A stretch of 64,000 nucleotides of DNA from Pyronema omphalodes (lineage: Eukaryota; Ascomycota; Pezizomycetes; Pezizales; Pyronemataceae), in NCBI GenBank assembly GCA_024516155.1, contig JAJJXM010000113.1, positions 1 through 64,000 of the forward strand, read 5' to 3'. The position numbers and the translations under genes were made by a program. Each line of letters begins with the position of its first letter. Position 1 is the stretch's first letter. Positions 62,041 to 64,000 of this stretch are shown one piece after another. The notes under the pieces were generated by a model that saw nothing but the letters and a program-made list of their open reading frames with translations, made no database searches and was not told the origin of the DNA.

Positions 62041-62497
62041 GGGAGAAGGGGAGAGAGGGGAGGAGAAGAGGTGCAGGGCGGGCCCGGGTGTCTCAAAGGG
62101 CAAAGAGTCAGGAGACACCAGCGGAGGAGGGGAGAGAGGAGAGGAGAGTGGGGGCATGGGTGGCCCGGCGGCTGTTTAACTTTACTTTGGCTTCGTTCAG
62201 TTTTCCTTTGTGGTGGAAATAAAGGTGAGATAATGACTAAAAATGGGTGGGGAAGGGTGGAGGATAGAGGGGAACGACCCGGCGTAGTGGCCCCTGAGCG
62301 CACAGGGCTCCTGGAACTGACGACGCGAGATGGATCGAGACCCAACGAGATGAGAGACTACACTCCCAAACCCTCATAACTACTCTGGGGCTTACCCAGT
62401 GGGGACCTGGCATCACACCCAGGTGCTTGACATTGTACTTAAATTGTAGATTCCGCCATAACCCTGAGGTTGGATGCTGTATGAATAAATAAAGAAA
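62041..62497 (+). mobile_element. LINE-B copy B10: 3' end only, T1 tail (right arm of palindrome)
   Basis: Plus-strand copy of the same 3' segment, starting in the GAGAGGGGAGGAG part of the ORF end and finishing with the stem-loop (62460-62471) and tail. Several differences from B9, so the arms are not a fresh duplication. Confidence 0.82.
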
Positions 62498-63482
62498 TAA
62501 ATAGAAGCACGAAGGGCTTCAACCCGTAACTAAGAAATCAAAGAAGAAACAACCAGTACCGTGGCTCCGTTCCGATTGCAGGAGCTGAGCGAGGTCATCG
62601 AAAGGGAAGCAACCGGTCCAGCGAGCCCTGTAACCCCCGAGCACCGATCCCCCCCGCAGACTCCGGATTCACCGGGACCAGCACAGATCCCCGAGGACCT
62701 AGAATCACCAATGGCCTCCCAACAGGGAACGAGTGGTATGACACCACCCTCGGTTGTGATGATAACCGGTTCAGAGACTTTCGCCGCGATCTGTTTACTG
62801 CTATGCGGGACGCTATCGAAAAAGACGACAACGATAGCAGCTTGAGCGCCCTATTCTGTGAACATGAACCGCTTTTCACAGGAGCAAGCTTCCTGGGGAT
62901 ACAACAGATCCACCGGGACACACAGCGACGCTTCAATACCCTCGACGACACCATACGCAACAACAGCGGTGAGATGCGCCACAGATTTGACGTCATGATG
63001 AGGAAATTCAACATTCTGCTCGGCGAAAACAGGAAGCTGCGCGCAGCATACGACTCTACACAGGCAGAAAACAGCAGCTCTCAAGGCTGCTGTGGACGCC
63101 CTGACGAAGAAAATTGACGAACAGCAACAAGTCATTTCGGCACCCCCCTCACCGAACCTCACAGCCTCTTCCTCAGCGATGGAAGAGATGACTATGCAAC
63201 TGTCCGTCGTCCAACATGATATTCAGGATGTCCTGGATGCTGTTCGCAACCCTCCTGGCAAGAGAAAGCGAAGGGGAAGCGACCAGAACACCGAACCCAC
63301 CTCACCGACAGACAGAAGACCGGTGAACCACAAACCCACAGCGGCATCACCGGTGCGAAGCCTGATGCACTCGAAACATGCGACTACCGCCGTCCAGGAC
63401 AAGCTTGATGCCCTCAAGCCTATGTCCCCCCTACCTCTCCTCGCAATCACGTCGACCGAAGCGACACCGGAACCTCACCCTG
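62498..63482 (+). mobile_element. LINE-B copy B11 with segment X as 5' part, truncated by an LTR
   Basis: Segment X (62498-62824) reads in frame into FTGASFLGIQQIHRDTQRRFNTLDD and the coiled coil. One extra A near 63070 (CAGAAAACAGC) shifts the frame, then 63092-63482 is open again (DALTKKIDEQQQ...KRKRRGSDQ). It ends at CCTCACCCTG (63482), where other copies continue ACAGTTCATC. Confidence 0.78.
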
Positions 63483-64000
63483 TGTTAGGTACGCCACGCA
63501 GATATCGATATCTGAGGTAGGCGACACACCAAGGTTCGTCTGTTCTTTCGTCGGTACCTATCAAGGTAGGCAGGCTGTCTTCTTTGTAGCGTGGCCGGTT
63601 GGGGGGGAGAAGTGATAGGTGGCGATGGAAGGGGTTAGGGTTGGGGGCTCTGGGTTTTCCGTGATCTCGTTCAGCACACGGACAGACAATCTTTGAGTGG
63701 TCAAGGTAAGTTGGGGTGAAAGGTAATTGATTGCGTGAAGACTAAATACAGCGTTCCTCCCCTCTCCTTTATATATCCATTAATGTCCTCCTTTTCCTCG
63801 TAACCCGAGGGGCTCATGCCCGGCAGTCCGACCCCCGGAGCTTCACATAATTCCCGTAAGTCATCACGCCCCTTTGTTTCCCATGCTAACTAACTAACTA
63901 ATAATAATGATTACAAACATATATCTGATCAATAATTGCGTATCCTTTTTCTGGTTTCTTCCTATTTCTCCTCGCCTTCCGAAACGCGCGCCGCGCTTTC
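63483..64000. repeat. Probable LTR beginning, incomplete at window edge
   Basis: Starts TGTTAGGTACGCC exactly where LINE-B copy B11 is interrupted. It contains a 16-bp perfect palindrome CAGATATCGATATCTG (63499-63514), a TATA-like TTTATATAT (63768-63776) and a GGGGTTAGGGTTGGGGG stretch near 63638. No ORF of interest. The partner LTR is outside the window, so the type and strand are open. Confidence 0.45.

Overview
The window is a 64 kb block of fungal transposable elements with no recognisable host gene. Ty3/gypsy chromoviruses (protease, RT, RNase H, integrase, chromodomain) and Tad-type LINEs (gag ORF1 with CCHC knuckles; ORF2 with endonuclease, RT, RNase H and a C-terminal Cys/His motif) point to a filamentous fungus. 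A basidiomycete is my guess: copies are GC-rich and show no obvious RIP-like decay. Genus cannot be given. All identity figures are by eye.

Layout. (1) 1-1317 (+): the 3' end of a chromovirus (Gypsy-0) followed by a translationally coupled extra ORF with a C-terminal membrane segment. 1318-2175 is non-coding and repetitive. (2) 2176-29018: Gypsy-A, one old minus-strand chromovirus broken by nested insertions whose target-site duplications (TSDs) can be read: LINE-B copy B1 (4275-6461), a 17.5 kb LINE-A unit (7525-25048), and LINE-B copy B3 (25172-27163). Inside the LINE-A unit sits LINE-B copy B2 (10212-19602), and inside B2 sits the young, intact Gypsy-B (11297-18693). (3) 29019-30662: Gypsy-A 5' LTR and B4. 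(4) 30669-51303: an old LINE-A fragment split by LINE-A#2 (32089-51092). The 3' UTR of LINE-A#2 now holds Gypsy-C (ORFs intact), a gag-only LINE (LINE-C), a copia scrap and an extra LTR. (5) 51304-58368: LINE-B fragment B5, then LINE-D, an autonomous but decayed LINE. (6) 58371-63482: a pile of inverted and truncated LINE-B pieces. (7) 63483-64000: the start of another LTR.

How the parts relate. LINE-B encodes only the N-terminal part of a Tad-like gag and no RT. Its copies carry three different 3' tails (T1, T2, T3). T1 is also the tail of autonomous LINE-D and T3 that of LINE-A, so LINE-B looks like a parasite that changes its tail to match different helper LINEs. All three tails end with a small stem-loop, AACC-loop-GGTT, just before an A-rich repeat. 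LINE-A at 7-25 kb ends with a second, internally deleted LINE-A 3' end that exists in its original context at 30.7-51.3 kb, so a parent-daughter 3' transduction can be read directly from the window.
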